From: Streptomyces antimycoticus
GTDB lineage: Bacteria > Actinomycetota > Actinomycetes > Streptomycetales > Streptomycetaceae
Direction: 5' to 3'
DNA length: 64,000 nucleotides
Assembly: GCF_005405925.1 (NCBI RefSeq)
Contig: NZ_BJHV01000001.1
Coordinates: 3,038,001-3,102,000 of the forward strand
The notes beneath the pieces were generated by a model, which was given only the letters and a program-made list of their open reading frames with translations, made no database searches and had not been told where the DNA came from. Both the position numbers and the translations under genes were made by a program. The first letter of the stretch is position 1. Each line of letters opens with the position of its first letter. Below, one piece after another: positions 8,537 through 17,000 of the stretch.

Positions 8537-9945
8537 GGGGTGGTGTGGCCTTCCACGAGTTCGAGCAGCCCGCGCAGATCGTCGGGCTGGGTGTGCGGGT
8601 TGAGAAGGGTGGCCTTGAGCCACAGCCCCTCGGGGGTGGCGGCGCGGCCGAGGACGGCCGTGCCGCGGTGGAGGAGGCGGCGGCGCAGCGCGGCGACGGC
8701 GGCGGGCGGTGCCCCGGTGGGGCGGAAGAGGACGGTGCTGATGGTGGGGCGGGCGTAGAGCTCGAGCCCGGGGCGGGCCTCGATGAGGTCGGCGAGCTGC
8801 TGGGCGGCCGCGCAGACGTGGTCGACGAGGTCGCCGAGGCCGCGCCGGCCGAGTGCCCGCAGGGTGACGGCGATCTTGAAGATGTCGGGGCGGCGGGTGG
8901 TACGGAAGGAGCGGCCGAGCAGGTCGGGCAGCCCCGCTTCGGTGTCGTCGTCGGCGTTGAGGTACTCGGCGTGGTGGGCCAGGGGGGCGAGGGCGGCGCT
9001 GTCGGGGACGGCGAGCAGGCCCGCGGCCACCGGCTGCCAGCCGAGTTTGTGCAGGTCGAGGGCGACGGTAGGGGCGCGGTCGAGCCCGTGGAGCCGTTTG
9101 TGGAGGGTGTCGCTGAAGAGGAGGGGCGCGCCGTAGGCGGCGTCGATGTGGAGGGTGGCGGCGTGGTGGTCGCAGACGTCGGCGATGTCGGGGAGCGGGT
9201 CGATGGCTCCGGTGTCGGTGGTGCCGGCGGTGGCGACGACGAGGGTGGGGGCGTCGGCGTCGGGCAGCCGGTCCAGGGCGGTGTGGAGGGCGGCCGGGTC
9301 GAGGACGCCGGTGGGGGTGGGGAGGGTGTGGGGTGCGGGCAGCCCGAGGAACCAGGCGGCGCGGTGGATGCTGTGGTGGGCGTTGCCGCCGCAGATGATC
9401 CGCAGGGGGCTGCCGATGCCGCCCGCGGCTTCGCGGGCGAGGAGCAGCGCGAGCTGGTTGGACTCGGTGCCGCCGGTGGTGACGAGCGCGTCGGGCGCGG
9501 GGCCGTCGGGGTGGACGAGCTCCGCCAGGGCGCGGCAGGTCAGCGCCTCCAGTGCGCAGGCGGCGGGGGCCTGGTCCCAGGAGTCGAGGGAGGGGTTGAG
9601 CGCGGACACCGCGAAGTCCGCGGCGGTGGCCACGGCGAGCGGCGGGCAGTGCAGATGGGCGGCGCAGCGCGGGTCCGCGGGGTCGGCCGCGCCGTGGGTG
9701 AGGGCGCGGACGAGGGTGCGCAGCGCGTGGTGGGGCCCCTCCCCCTCGTCGGGGATGAGGGGCCGGGCCGCACCGCGTATCCGCCGGTCCACCGCGGCCG
9801 GTCCCCCGGCCGGGAGTGGCCCGCCGCGGTCGGCGGCCCCGTGGGCGAGGGCGTCGAGGACGGTGTCGACCATCGGGCGGAGTACGCCCGGTCCGCCATG
9901 GCCTCCGGCGAGGAGGCGGGCGGTTCCGGATGCGGGCACGGGCAT
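8533..9945 (-). CDS. PLP-dependent group II decarboxylase, DesA-like (lysine decarboxylase)
   Basis: A 470-residue fold-type I decarboxylase. The PLP-binding lysine is in ALDLHKLGW (about residue 300), the pyridine-nitrogen aspartate is in LHIDAAYG, and TTGGTESNQLALLLAREA is the cofactor phosphate region. CPPLAVATAADFAVSALNPSLDSWDQAPA is the typical substrate-entry segment of the DDC/DesA group. It probably makes cadaverine from lysine for the coupled N-hydroxylase. Upstream (9946-10110) I see no canonical iron box (TTAGGTTAGGCTAACC-like), unlike the classical desA promoter. Diaminobutyrate or another amino acid is an alternative substrate. Confidence 0.85.
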   Translation of the reverse strand: MPVPASGTARLLAGGHGGPGVLRPMVDTVLDALAHGAADRGGPLPAGGPAAVDRRIRGAARPLIPDEGEGPHHALRTLVRALTHGAADPADPRCAAHLHCPPLAVATAADFAVSALNPSLDSWDQAPAACALEALTCRALAELVHPDGPAPDALVTTGGTESNQLALLLAREAAGGIGSPLRIICGGNAHHSIHRAAWFLGLPAPHTLPTPTGVLDPAALHTALDRLPDADAPTLVVATAGTTDTGAIDPLPDIADVCDHHAATLHIDAAYGAPLLFSDTLHKRLHGLDRAPTVALDLHKLGWQPVAAGLLAVPDSAALAPLAHHAEYLNADDDTEAGLPDLLGRSFRTTRRPDIFKIAVTLRALGRRGLGDLVDHVCAAAQQLADLIEARPGLELYARPTISTVLFRPTGAPPAAVAALRRRLLHRGTAVLGRAATPEGLWLKATLLNPHTQPDDLRGLLELVEGHTTP

Positions 9946-10110
9946 GGGTGTGCCCCTAGGGGGTGTCTGGGAGTCGGGCAGGTGGAAGCGGTCGGGCGGC
10001 GGTCAGGGTTGCCCAAACTACTTCGCGCACCCGCGGTCCGGTCCGGGGTCGGCGGGAAGTGCACCCGTACGTGGTACGGCCCGGTCACACGGATTGATTC
10101 GCCCGCCCGG

Positions 10111-10344
10111 CTACTCGATATGCCCGGTGCCGGGGTCCACCTGGCCGAGGAACTCCCGCGCGGAGTCCTCCAGTTGCTGTGTGCTGAGGGAGTCGGCGCC
10201 ATGGACACGGGTGGTGAAGCCGTATCCGGGGTTCGGCCCGGTCACCCAGGTGAAGTCGTAGGTCCCGGGCTCGTCGGGACGCTCGGCGACGTCGAACCTC
10301 TCCCCGTCGACTGTCAACGTCCGCTCAAGAGTTTCTCGATCCAT
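10111..10344 (-). CDS. Conserved hypothetical protein, 77 residues
   Basis: A small acidic protein beginning MDRETLERTLTVDGERFDV and containing YDFTWVTGPNPGYGF and a helical ending (QQLEDSAREFLGQVD). It looks like a small beta-sheet-plus-helix domain. No membrane segment, cysteine pair or catalytic motif is present. The start at 10344 is the first ATG in frame; the ribosome site is weak. Codon use is normal for Streptomyces. I do not recognise the family. It lies between pepN and the decarboxylase pair on the same strand. Confidence 0.7.
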   Translation of the reverse strand: MDRETLERTLTVDGERFDVAERPDEPGTYDFTWVTGPNPGYGFTTRVHGADSLSTQQLEDSAREFLGQVDPGTGHIE

Positions 10345-10409
10345 GCCTGTCAGTCTGCCCCGTCCGTGCCGTGGCCCGGACGGGGCGGGGGCGGCCGCGT
10401 CGGAGGTGG

Positions 10410-12986
10410 CTATTCGCTCTGCTTCTCTCGTACGCGCAGGGCACGGCGCAGGTCGTCGAGTTGGTCGGCGAGGCGGCGGCGGAGGGCGGGGAGGGCGTCG
10501 GGGTTCGCGAGGCATTCCTCGCCCTGTCGCAGGGTTTCGGCGTCCACGGTGCTCGGGAAGCCGAAGCGGGCGACGGTGTCGGCGATGGCGGGGCCGCGGC
10601 GGGTGCCCAGGGTGACGGCGGCCGGGAAGTAGCGCGGCACGTAGTCGGCCAGGACGTCGTGGTGCTCGGGCTGCCAGAAGCCGGCGAGGGTCGCGGTGAC
10701 CAGGTAGTTGGAGAGTTCGGTTCCCTGGTCGTCCCGTTCAGGGTCGAAGAGGGTCTTCCACGCGGCCTCCTTGGCGGCGGCGTCGGGCAGGGCGGCCCGG
10801 CAGCGGGCCGCGCCCTCCTGGCCGGTGGCGCTGGAGTCGCGGGCGAGTTCGGCGTCGATGTGGGCGGGGCCGACGGCGCCGAGGACGGCCAGCCGGCCGA
10901 GGGTCTGCCAGCGCAGCTCGGGGTCGAGGGCGGGGCCGCCGGGGACGCTGTCGCCGTCGAGCCAGTCGGTGAGCTCGGCCGGGTCGGTGGCGCTGCTGAT
11001 GAACGTGCGCACGGCGGCGAGCCGCAGCCCGGCGCCGGTGCCGTCCTCGGTGCGGCGCAGCAGATCGCGGCAGGTGGCGCGGATGGCGGCCAGGGCGGCG
11101 GGGCGCCCGTCGGCGGGGAGGTAGCGGTCGGCGATCTGGGTGCGGGCGAAGGCGAGGACGCCCTGGACGATCGCTATGTCGGTCTCGTGCGGCAGATGGG
11201 CGCGGGCGGCCTCGAGGAAATCGGCGGGCGGGAGGTCGCCGTCGCGCACCATGTCGCGGGCGGCGTTCCAGACCACGGCGCGGCTGACGGCGTCGGGGAG
11301 GCCGGACAGGGCGCGGTGGACGGCCTTCCAGGAGCCGGGGTCGAGCCGGATCTTGGTGTAGGTGAGGTCGCCGTCGTTGAGGAGCAGCAGATCGGGGCGG
11401 GGCCCGGTGAAGGAGAGGCTGAGGGCGGGCTCGGCGCCGTCGAGCTCGGCCTCGACGCGTTCGCGCAGGACCAGCTGGTGCGGGGCGGCGGGCGCGTGGT
11501 CGTAGAGGCCGATGGCGATGCGGTGGGGGCGCCTGGTGGGGGCGTCGCCGTCCGGGCCGCCGCCCTGGTGGCGGATCTCGGCGCTCCACCGGTCGCCGTT
11601 GGCGGTGACGACGGGGGCCAGGGTGTCGACACCGGTGGTGCGCAGCCAGCGGTCGGCCCAGGCGTGGACGTCGCGGCCGGAGGAGCGGGCGAGGGAGTCG
11701 ATGAAGTCGGCGAGGGTGGCGTTGCCGAAGCGGTGCCGGGTGAAGTGGTCGTTGATGCCGTCGAGGAACGTTTTCTCACCGAGCCAGGTGACGAGCTGGC
11801 GCAGCGCGGAGGCGCCCTTGGCGTAGGAGATGCCGTCGAAGTTGAGGCGGGCGGCGGCGGTGTCGGGGACCAGCTCGGGCTCGGGGGCGACCGGGTGGGT
11901 GGAGGGGCGCTGGTCGGCGTCGTAGCCCCAGTTCTTGCGGCGGACGCCGAAGTCGGCCCAGGTGTCGGTGTAGCGGGTGGTCTCGGTGAGGATCTGGTAG
12001 CCCATGTACTCCGCGAAGGACTCGTTCAGCCAGATGTCGTCCCACCACTTCATGGTGACGAGGTCGCCGAACCACATATGGGCCATCTCATGGGCGATGA
12101 CCATGGCGCGGGTCTGGCGCTCGGCGTCGGTGACGGCGGAGCGGAAGACGAATTCGTCACGGAAGGTGACCAGGCCCGGGTTCTCCATGGCGCCGGAGTT
12201 GAATTCGGGGACGAACGCCTGGTCGTAGGAGTCGAAGGGGTACGGCTCCTCGAAGATCTCGTGGTAGCGGTCGAAGCAGCGCCGGGTGATGTCGAAGAGC
12301 TCGTCGGCGTCGGCCTCGAGGTAGGGCGCGAGGGAGCGGCGGACGTGCAGCCCGAAGGGCAGCCCGGCGTGCTCGGTGCGCACCGAGTGGTACGGGCCGG
12401 CGGCCAGGGCCATCAGATAGGTGCTGATGGGCGGGGTGGGCGCGAGCTGCCAGCGGCCCTCCTCGGGGGCGCCGACGCGGGTGGCGATGCCGTTGCCGAG
12501 CACGGTCCACTGGGGCGGGGCGGTGACGCGGACGTCGAAGACGGCCTTGAGGTCGGGCTGGTCGAAGGCGGCGAAGACGTCGTTCGCGTCCGCCATGCAG
12601 CACATGGTGTAGAGGTACGTCTCGCCGTCGGCGGGGTCGGTGAAGCGGTGCATGCCCTCGCCGGTGTGGGAGTAGCGCATGTCCGTCTCGACGCGCAGCT
12701 CGTGCTCGCCCTCGGTGAGGCCGGTGAGCGGAAGCCGGCCGTCCGCGAGCGCCTCGGCGGTGTCGCCGGTCAGGTCGAGTTCGCGGCCGTCGAGTACGGC
12801 ACGGTGGACCGCGGCCGGCGCGAGCTCGGCGAAGGTGTCCGCGCCCGCCTGGCGCGCGCTGAAGCGGATGGTCGTGGTGGAGCCGAAGAGCTCCTCCCCG
12901 CGGGTGAGGTCGAGGTCGATGGTGTAGCGGTGGACCTCGATCAGGCGGGCTCGGATCTGCGCTTCCTCGCGCGTCAGTACGGACAT
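10410..12986 (-). CDS. pepN: Aminopeptidase N (M1 metallopeptidase)
   Basis: An 858-residue zinc aminopeptidase that removes N-terminal residues from peptides in the cytoplasm. The GAMEN substrate motif appears as NSGAMENPGL, and the zinc site is HEMAHMWFGDLVTMKWWDDIWLNESFAEY (HExxH-18-E; about residues 290-320). The N-terminal beta-saddle and the long ERAP1-like C-terminal helical domain are present at full length. ATG 12986 (MSVLTREEAQIRARLIEV) is the usual start. It is monocistronic with a short intergenic region on both sides. Confidence 0.96.
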   Translation of the reverse strand: MSVLTREEAQIRARLIEVHRYTIDLDLTRGEELFGSTTTIRFSARQAGADTFAELAPAAVHRAVLDGRELDLTGDTAEALADGRLPLTGLTEGEHELRVETDMRYSHTGEGMHRFTDPADGETYLYTMCCMADANDVFAAFDQPDLKAVFDVRVTAPPQWTVLGNGIATRVGAPEEGRWQLAPTPPISTYLMALAAGPYHSVRTEHAGLPFGLHVRRSLAPYLEADADELFDITRRCFDRYHEIFEEPYPFDSYDQAFVPEFNSGAMENPGLVTFRDEFVFRSAVTDAERQTRAMVIAHEMAHMWFGDLVTMKWWDDIWLNESFAEYMGYQILTETTRYTDTWADFGVRRKNWGYDADQRPSTHPVAPEPELVPDTAAARLNFDGISYAKGASALRQLVTWLGEKTFLDGINDHFTRHRFGNATLADFIDSLARSSGRDVHAWADRWLRTTGVDTLAPVVTANGDRWSAEIRHQGGGPDGDAPTRRPHRIAIGLYDHAPAAPHQLVLRERVEAELDGAEPALSLSFTGPRPDLLLLNDGDLTYTKIRLDPGSWKAVHRALSGLPDAVSRAVVWNAARDMVRDGDLPPADFLEAARAHLPHETDIAIVQGVLAFARTQIADRYLPADGRPAALAAIRATCRDLLRRTEDGTGAGLRLAAVRTFISSATDPAELTDWLDGDSVPGGPALDPELRWQTLGRLAVLGAVGPAHIDAELARDSSATGQEGAARCRAALPDAAAKEAAWKTLFDPERDDQGTELSNYLVTATLAGFWQPEHHDVLADYVPRYFPAAVTLGTRRGPAIADTVARFGFPSTVDAETLRQGEECLANPDALPALRRRLADQLDDLRRALRVREKQSE

Positions 12987-13093
12987 GGGGACATGCTGCC
13001 CTACGTGCGGCGGGCCGCACACGGGTGGGAAGTGGTTGCCCGGGGCGGACAGCCGTACGGGCGCACCACCGGAGTGCGCCCTGGGGGCCGGTG

Positions 13094-13435
13094 TCAGGTG
13101 CGGGCGATGGTCTCGTGGTGCCGGATGACCTCGGCGATGATGAAGTTGAGCAGCTTCTCGGCGAAGCCGGGATCGAGCTTGGCGCTCTCGGCGAGCTGCC
13201 GCAGCCGGGTGATCTGGCGCGCCTCACGGGCCGGGTCGGCCGGGGGGAGCCGGTGGGCGGCCTTGAGGTGGCCGACCTGCTGGGTGCATTTGAAGCGCTC
13301 GGCGAGCATATGGACCACGGCCGCGTCGATGTTGTCGATGCTGTCACGCAACCTGGTCAGCTCGTCGAGGACGGACGGGTCGATCCCCTCGGGGTCTCCC
13401 GGCGTCGCCGGCTGCGCGGCGGTGTGGTCGCTCAT
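13094..13435 (-). CDS. Chorismate mutase (AroQ class)
   Basis: About 113 residues, all-helical AroQ fold. It converts chorismate to prephenate, the branch toward Phe/Tyr that competes with anthranilate synthase encoded further right. Visible features are LTRLRDSIDNIDAAVVHMLAERFKCTQQVG (helix 1 with the conserved Arg and Lys), the REARQITRLRQLAESAKLDPGFAEKLLNFI segment and the terminal IAEVIRHHETI. Two in-frame ATGs (13447 and 13435) are possible; GGGAGG lies too close to the first and 12 bases from the second, so the start is uncertain by four residues. Confidence 0.9.
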   Translation of the reverse strand: MSDHTAAQPATPGDPEGIDPSVLDELTRLRDSIDNIDAAVVHMLAERFKCTQQVGHLKAAHRLPPADPAREARQITRLRQLAESAKLDPGFAEKLLNFIIAEVIRHHETIART

Positions 13436-13447
13436 GCTGTGCGTCAT

Positions 13448-13868
13448 GCCTCCCGAGACTACTTTTTCTCGGGGCTCGGTTCCTCGCCGGGGCGTCCACG
13501 GCCCGCGCTCCGAAGCGCTATGGCCTGCGCTCCGAGCCGCTTGGCCTGCGCCTGCCGCCGCCGGGAGGTGGTCCAAGCCCCCGCGGCGCCCTGTGCCCGG
13601 GCCGGTCGCGGCCCTGGGCCCCGGACCGCCCCGACCCCTGTGGGGGGTTTCGGAACCGGCCCTCGAGGGGCCGGAAGGGGGCGGGGCGGTCATGGTGGAG
13701 GGCCGCTCCCGAGGCGGTGTCTCCACCGTGGAGGAGTCGCCTGGGCGGGGGAAGGTTCCACTTCCGGGCCGACTTTCCCGCGGCTGGTGCCGGGCGGAGC
13801 CGCTCCGGTCTGAGCAGTTCCGGGCAGGGCCGTTCCGGGCAGGGCCGTTCCGGGCTAGGGTCCGCAGC
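13448..13868. other. Gene-poor 420-bp region with two short tandem repeats
   Basis: Between the divergent chorismate mutase and VOC genes I find no credible coding frame; the open frames have the wrong third-position pattern. It contains a 21-22-bp imperfect tandem pair (GCTCCGA...GGCCTGC, about 13508-13550), an IR-rich stretch around 13640-13680, and a 15-bp repeat GTTCCGGGCAGGGCC in about 2.7 copies at 13817-13856, ending just before the VOC start. Promoters for both genes should lie here, but none could be assigned. Confidence 0.55.
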
Positions 13869-14246
13869 ATGATCGCGACGCTTCAGTGCACCGTCATCGA
13901 CTGTCCCGACCCCGCCGCGCTGGCCGCCTTCTACGGCCGGATCCTGGGTTGGCGGGTGGACGACAGCGATCCCGAGTGGGCGAACCTGACGGCCGAGGAC
14001 GGCCGGCGGCTGGCCTTCCAGCTCGCGCCGGATCATCAGCCGCCGCGCTGGCCGGACCCGGCGTATCCGCAGCAGCTCCATCTGGACTTCGACGTGGACA
14101 CGATCGAGGACGCGGAGCGGGCGCAGCAGGAGCTGATCGAGCTCGGGGCGACGTTCCTGCACGACAGCGGCGGGGTGCGGTCCGGGTTCCGGGTCTTCAA
14201 CGATCCGGCCGGGCACCCGTTCTGCATCTGCTACGGACAGAGCTGA
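13869..14246 (+). CDS. VOC-family (glyoxalase/bleomycin-resistance-like) protein
   Basis: A 125-residue protein with the paired beta-alpha-beta-beta-beta units of the VOC fold: TVIDCPDPAALAAFYGRILGW at the N-terminus, LHLDFDVDTIEDAERAQQELIELGA in the middle and RVFNDPAGHPFCIC at the end. The conserved metal-ligand-like His and Glu positions are partly present (LHLDF, FCICY). Substrate cannot be told from sequence. ATG 13869 lies directly after a 15-bp repeat array, and the stop (14244-14246) lies within a 9-bp tandem repeat. The gene is probably monocistronic and ends at a strong hairpin. Confidence 0.87.
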   Translation: MIATLQCTVIDCPDPAALAAFYGRILGWRVDDSDPEWANLTAEDGRRLAFQLAPDHQPPRWPDPAYPQQLHLDFDVDTIEDAERAQQELIELGATFLHDSGGVRSGFRVFNDPAGHPFCICYGQS

Positions 14247-14264
14247 CAGAGCTGACAGAGCTGA
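14236..14264 (+). repeat. 9-bp tandem repeat (GACAGAGCT x3) spanning the VOC gene stop
   Basis: Three perfect copies of GACAGAGCT are followed by GA. Because the period is nine, TGA recurs in frame three times, giving back-to-back stop codons. The first copy contains the last codons of the gene. Confidence 0.88.
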
Positions 14265-14292
14265 GGGCGCAGACGCAGCTCGGAGAACCGAC

Positions 14293-14337
14293 AGAGCCGA
14301 CCGGGGCCGGCCCGATGGCCGGACCCCGGTCAGCTCT
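14293..14337. terminator. Strong bidirectional hairpin between VOC gene and trypsin gene
   Basis: Arms centred on GACCGGGGCCGGCC (14299-14312) and GGCCGGACCCCGGTC (14317-14331) pair with one bulge and a four-base CGAT loop, and extend outward as AGAGC/GCTCT. The two flanking genes converge on it, so it should terminate both. Confidence 0.8.
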
Positions 14338-14362
14338 TGGCGGAGGCGAGGCTGAGGAGGCG

Positions 14363-15268
<906 letters not shown>

Positions 15269-15400
15269 TTATGTGGAGCGGGTGAACGGGGTGACAAGGG
15301 TCGGTTTTCAGCCAGCGCGGCCTACCCGCCGGCCCGCCGAACGACCGTAAGGTTGAGATGAGACAGGGCGCACGGCTGGCGACGGGCACGGGGTGACGGC

Positions 15401-16288
15401 GTGGCGGCACCGGGCAGCGACATCGAGCACGGCTATCCCCACCTGGACACCGTCCGGGCCTCGATCACCGCGCTTTACCACAGGCTGTCCCGCGACACGG
15501 TGGACACCTTCGGGCTCAGCGTGCTCCCCGGCGATGTGGCCTTCTCCGACCAGGACGACCTCTACCTGGGCGTTCAGCGGGTGGCCGGGGTGATGGTGCG
15601 GCATCTGCGGCTGCCCGACGCCCGGATGATCGTGAGCTTCCGGGAGATGCGGCATGCGGGAAACGTGGAGCTCGCCGCGGGCCCGGAGTACTTCATCGAG
15701 CTCAACTCCCGCTTCAAGACCCACCGTCGGGACATCGGCGCGGCCCTCGCCCATGAGGTCACGCATGTGTATCTGCACCGCCTCGACCTGTCGTTCCCCG
15801 GCACACGCGACAACGAAATCCTCACCGACACCACCGCCGCCTATCTCGGCACGGGCTGGTTGCTGCTCGACGCCTACCGCCAGGACTCGCTTTCCAGCCA
15901 GAAACTGGGCTATCTGACGCCGGAGGAGTTCGGCTACGTACTGGCCAAGCGGGCGCTGCTCTTCGATGAGGACCCCTCCCCCTGGTTCACCTCTCCGCAG
16001 GCGTACGAGGCATACGCGAAGGGGCTGGAGCTGGCGCGCCACGACCAGGCCCGGCCGCCGCTCGCCGCCGCCGGCTGGACCGGCCGCCGCCGCTACGCCA
16101 AGGACCGCCGGTCGGCCCAGTCCGGCGACCCCTCCCCCGCCGGAGGCGACTACGCCTTCGACAGCGGCCCTCCGCTCAGCGTCTCCTTCCCCTGCCCGAC
16201 CTGCCGTCAGCGCATCCGGGTCCCGGTACGCGGCCGGGTGCGGGCCCGCTGCGGGCTGTGCCGCACGGTGCTGGAGTGCGATACCTGA
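15401..16288 (+). CDS. Putative zinc metallopeptidase-like protein with C-terminal zinc ribbon
   Basis: A 295-residue protein without signal peptide. The centre carries HEVTHVYLH (about residues 127-135), an HExxH-type zinc site, followed by NEILTDTTAAYLGTG, which offers a downstream Glu/Asp ligand as in gluzincins. The C-terminal 45 residues contain CPTCRQRI and CGLCRTVLEC, a two-knuckle zinc ribbon. I do not recognise a named family; the combination suggests a cytoplasmic protease or a degenerate one used for binding. GTG 15401 is the earliest reasonable start. The TGA begins a 12-bp degenerate repeat array. Confidence 0.75.
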   Translation: MAAPGSDIEHGYPHLDTVRASITALYHRLSRDTVDTFGLSVLPGDVAFSDQDDLYLGVQRVAGVMVRHLRLPDARMIVSFREMRHAGNVELAAGPEYFIELNSRFKTHRRDIGAALAHEVTHVYLHRLDLSFPGTRDNEILTDTTAAYLGTGWLLLDAYRQDSLSSQKLGYLTPEEFGYVLAKRALLFDEDPSPWFTSPQAYEAYAKGLELARHDQARPPLAAAGWTGRRRYAKDRRSAQSGDPSPAGGDYAFDSGPPLSVSFPCPTCRQRIRVPVRGRVRARCGLCRTVLECDT

Positions 16289-16357
16289 CGGGACACTTGA
16301 CGCGCCAGGTGACGGGACATGTGACGCGGCACCTCACGCCACATCCGACGCGGCGCC
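16286..16357 (+). repeat. 12-bp degenerate repeat array starting at the stop codon
   Basis: About six units of the type TGACGSGRCAYN run head to tail, beginning with the TGA of the metallopeptidase-like gene. The first four units begin with TGA in the same frame, so the gene ends in several consecutive in-frame stops. The units have diverged more than those at the other gene ends. Confidence 0.65.
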
Positions 16358-16414
16358 GGTCCGGTCCGTGGCCCTGCGGGCTTGGAGCGCGCTCGACGTC
16401 GTACGCTCGCCTGC

Positions 16415-16888
16415 ATGAGCCCCTCCATCGCCACCAACACCCGTGTCGGCCTCGACGAACTGCTGGAGTTCGTACGCCCGCGCCACCGTGCGCTGCTGAT
16501 GACCCGCCGGGCGGACGGCTCGCCCCAGGCGTCCCCGCTGACCTGCGGAGTCGACGACTCCGGCCGTATCGTCATGTCCACCTACCCCGAGCGCGCCAAG
16601 GTGCGCAACGTGAAGCGTGAAGCGGCCGTGAGCCTCGTCGTGCTGTCCGACGAATGGAACGGCCCCTGGGTGCAGATCGACGGCACCGCCGAGGTGGTCG
16701 ACACCCCGGAGTCCGTCGAGCCGCTGGTCGAGTACTACCGCAATATCGCGGGCGAGCACCCGGACTGGGACGAGTACCGCGAGGCCATGCGCAAGCAGGG
16801 CAAGTCGCTGATCCGGGTCACCCCCGAGCGCTGGGGCCCGATCGCCACGGGCGGCTTCCCGGCCCGGCTGGTCGAGAACGAGGCGTGA
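16415..16888 (+). CDS. PPOX-class F420-dependent oxidoreductase
   Basis: A 157-residue split-barrel flavin/F420-binding protein (pyridoxamine 5'-phosphate oxidase-like fold). LDELLEFVRPRHRALLMTRRADGSPQASPL is the first beta hairpin; STYPERAKVRNVKRE carries the basic cofactor-phosphate contacts; GPWVQIDGTAEVVD is the next strand pair. Enzymes of this group reduce small substrates with deazaflavin F420 and are abundant in Actinobacteria; the substrate is unknown. ATG 16415 fits the family start. The stop lies in a 20-bp tandem repeat. Confidence 0.87.
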   Translation: MSPSIATNTRVGLDELLEFVRPRHRALLMTRRADGSPQASPLTCGVDDSGRIVMSTYPERAKVRNVKREAAVSLVVLSDEWNGPWVQIDGTAEVVDTPESVEPLVEYYRNIAGEHPDWDEYREAMRKQGKSLIRVTPERWGPIATGGFPARLVENEA

Positions 16889-16975
16889 GCACGCCCCACG
16901 AGGCGTGAGCACGCCCCGCGAGACCTAAAGCACGCCCGGCGAGACCTAAGCACGCCCCGCGAGGCGCGAGCGCTC
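16879..16975 (+). repeat. 20-bp degenerate tandem repeat spanning the PPOX gene stop
   Basis: Four copies (20, 20, 21 and 20 bp) and one partial copy of CGAGGCGTGAGCACGCCCC run from the last codons of the gene into the intergenic space. The first two copies are almost identical, and the third and fourth carry GAGACCTAA in place of GAGGCGTGA. The period is not a multiple of three. Confidence 0.8.
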
Positions 16976-17000
16976 AACCCGCCCTACGAGCCCCGGGCGC

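Noticed and set aside
9946..10110. Iron box (DmdR-type) upstream of the lysine decarboxylase gene.
   Set aside because: No sequence close to TTAGGTTAGGCTAACCTAA was found in the 165-bp upstream region.
10371..14246. A 1291-residue plus-strand frame opposite pepN, running into the VOC gene.
   Set aside because: Gly/Val/Glu-rich low-complexity translation; only its last 125 residues (from ATG 13869) are a real gene.
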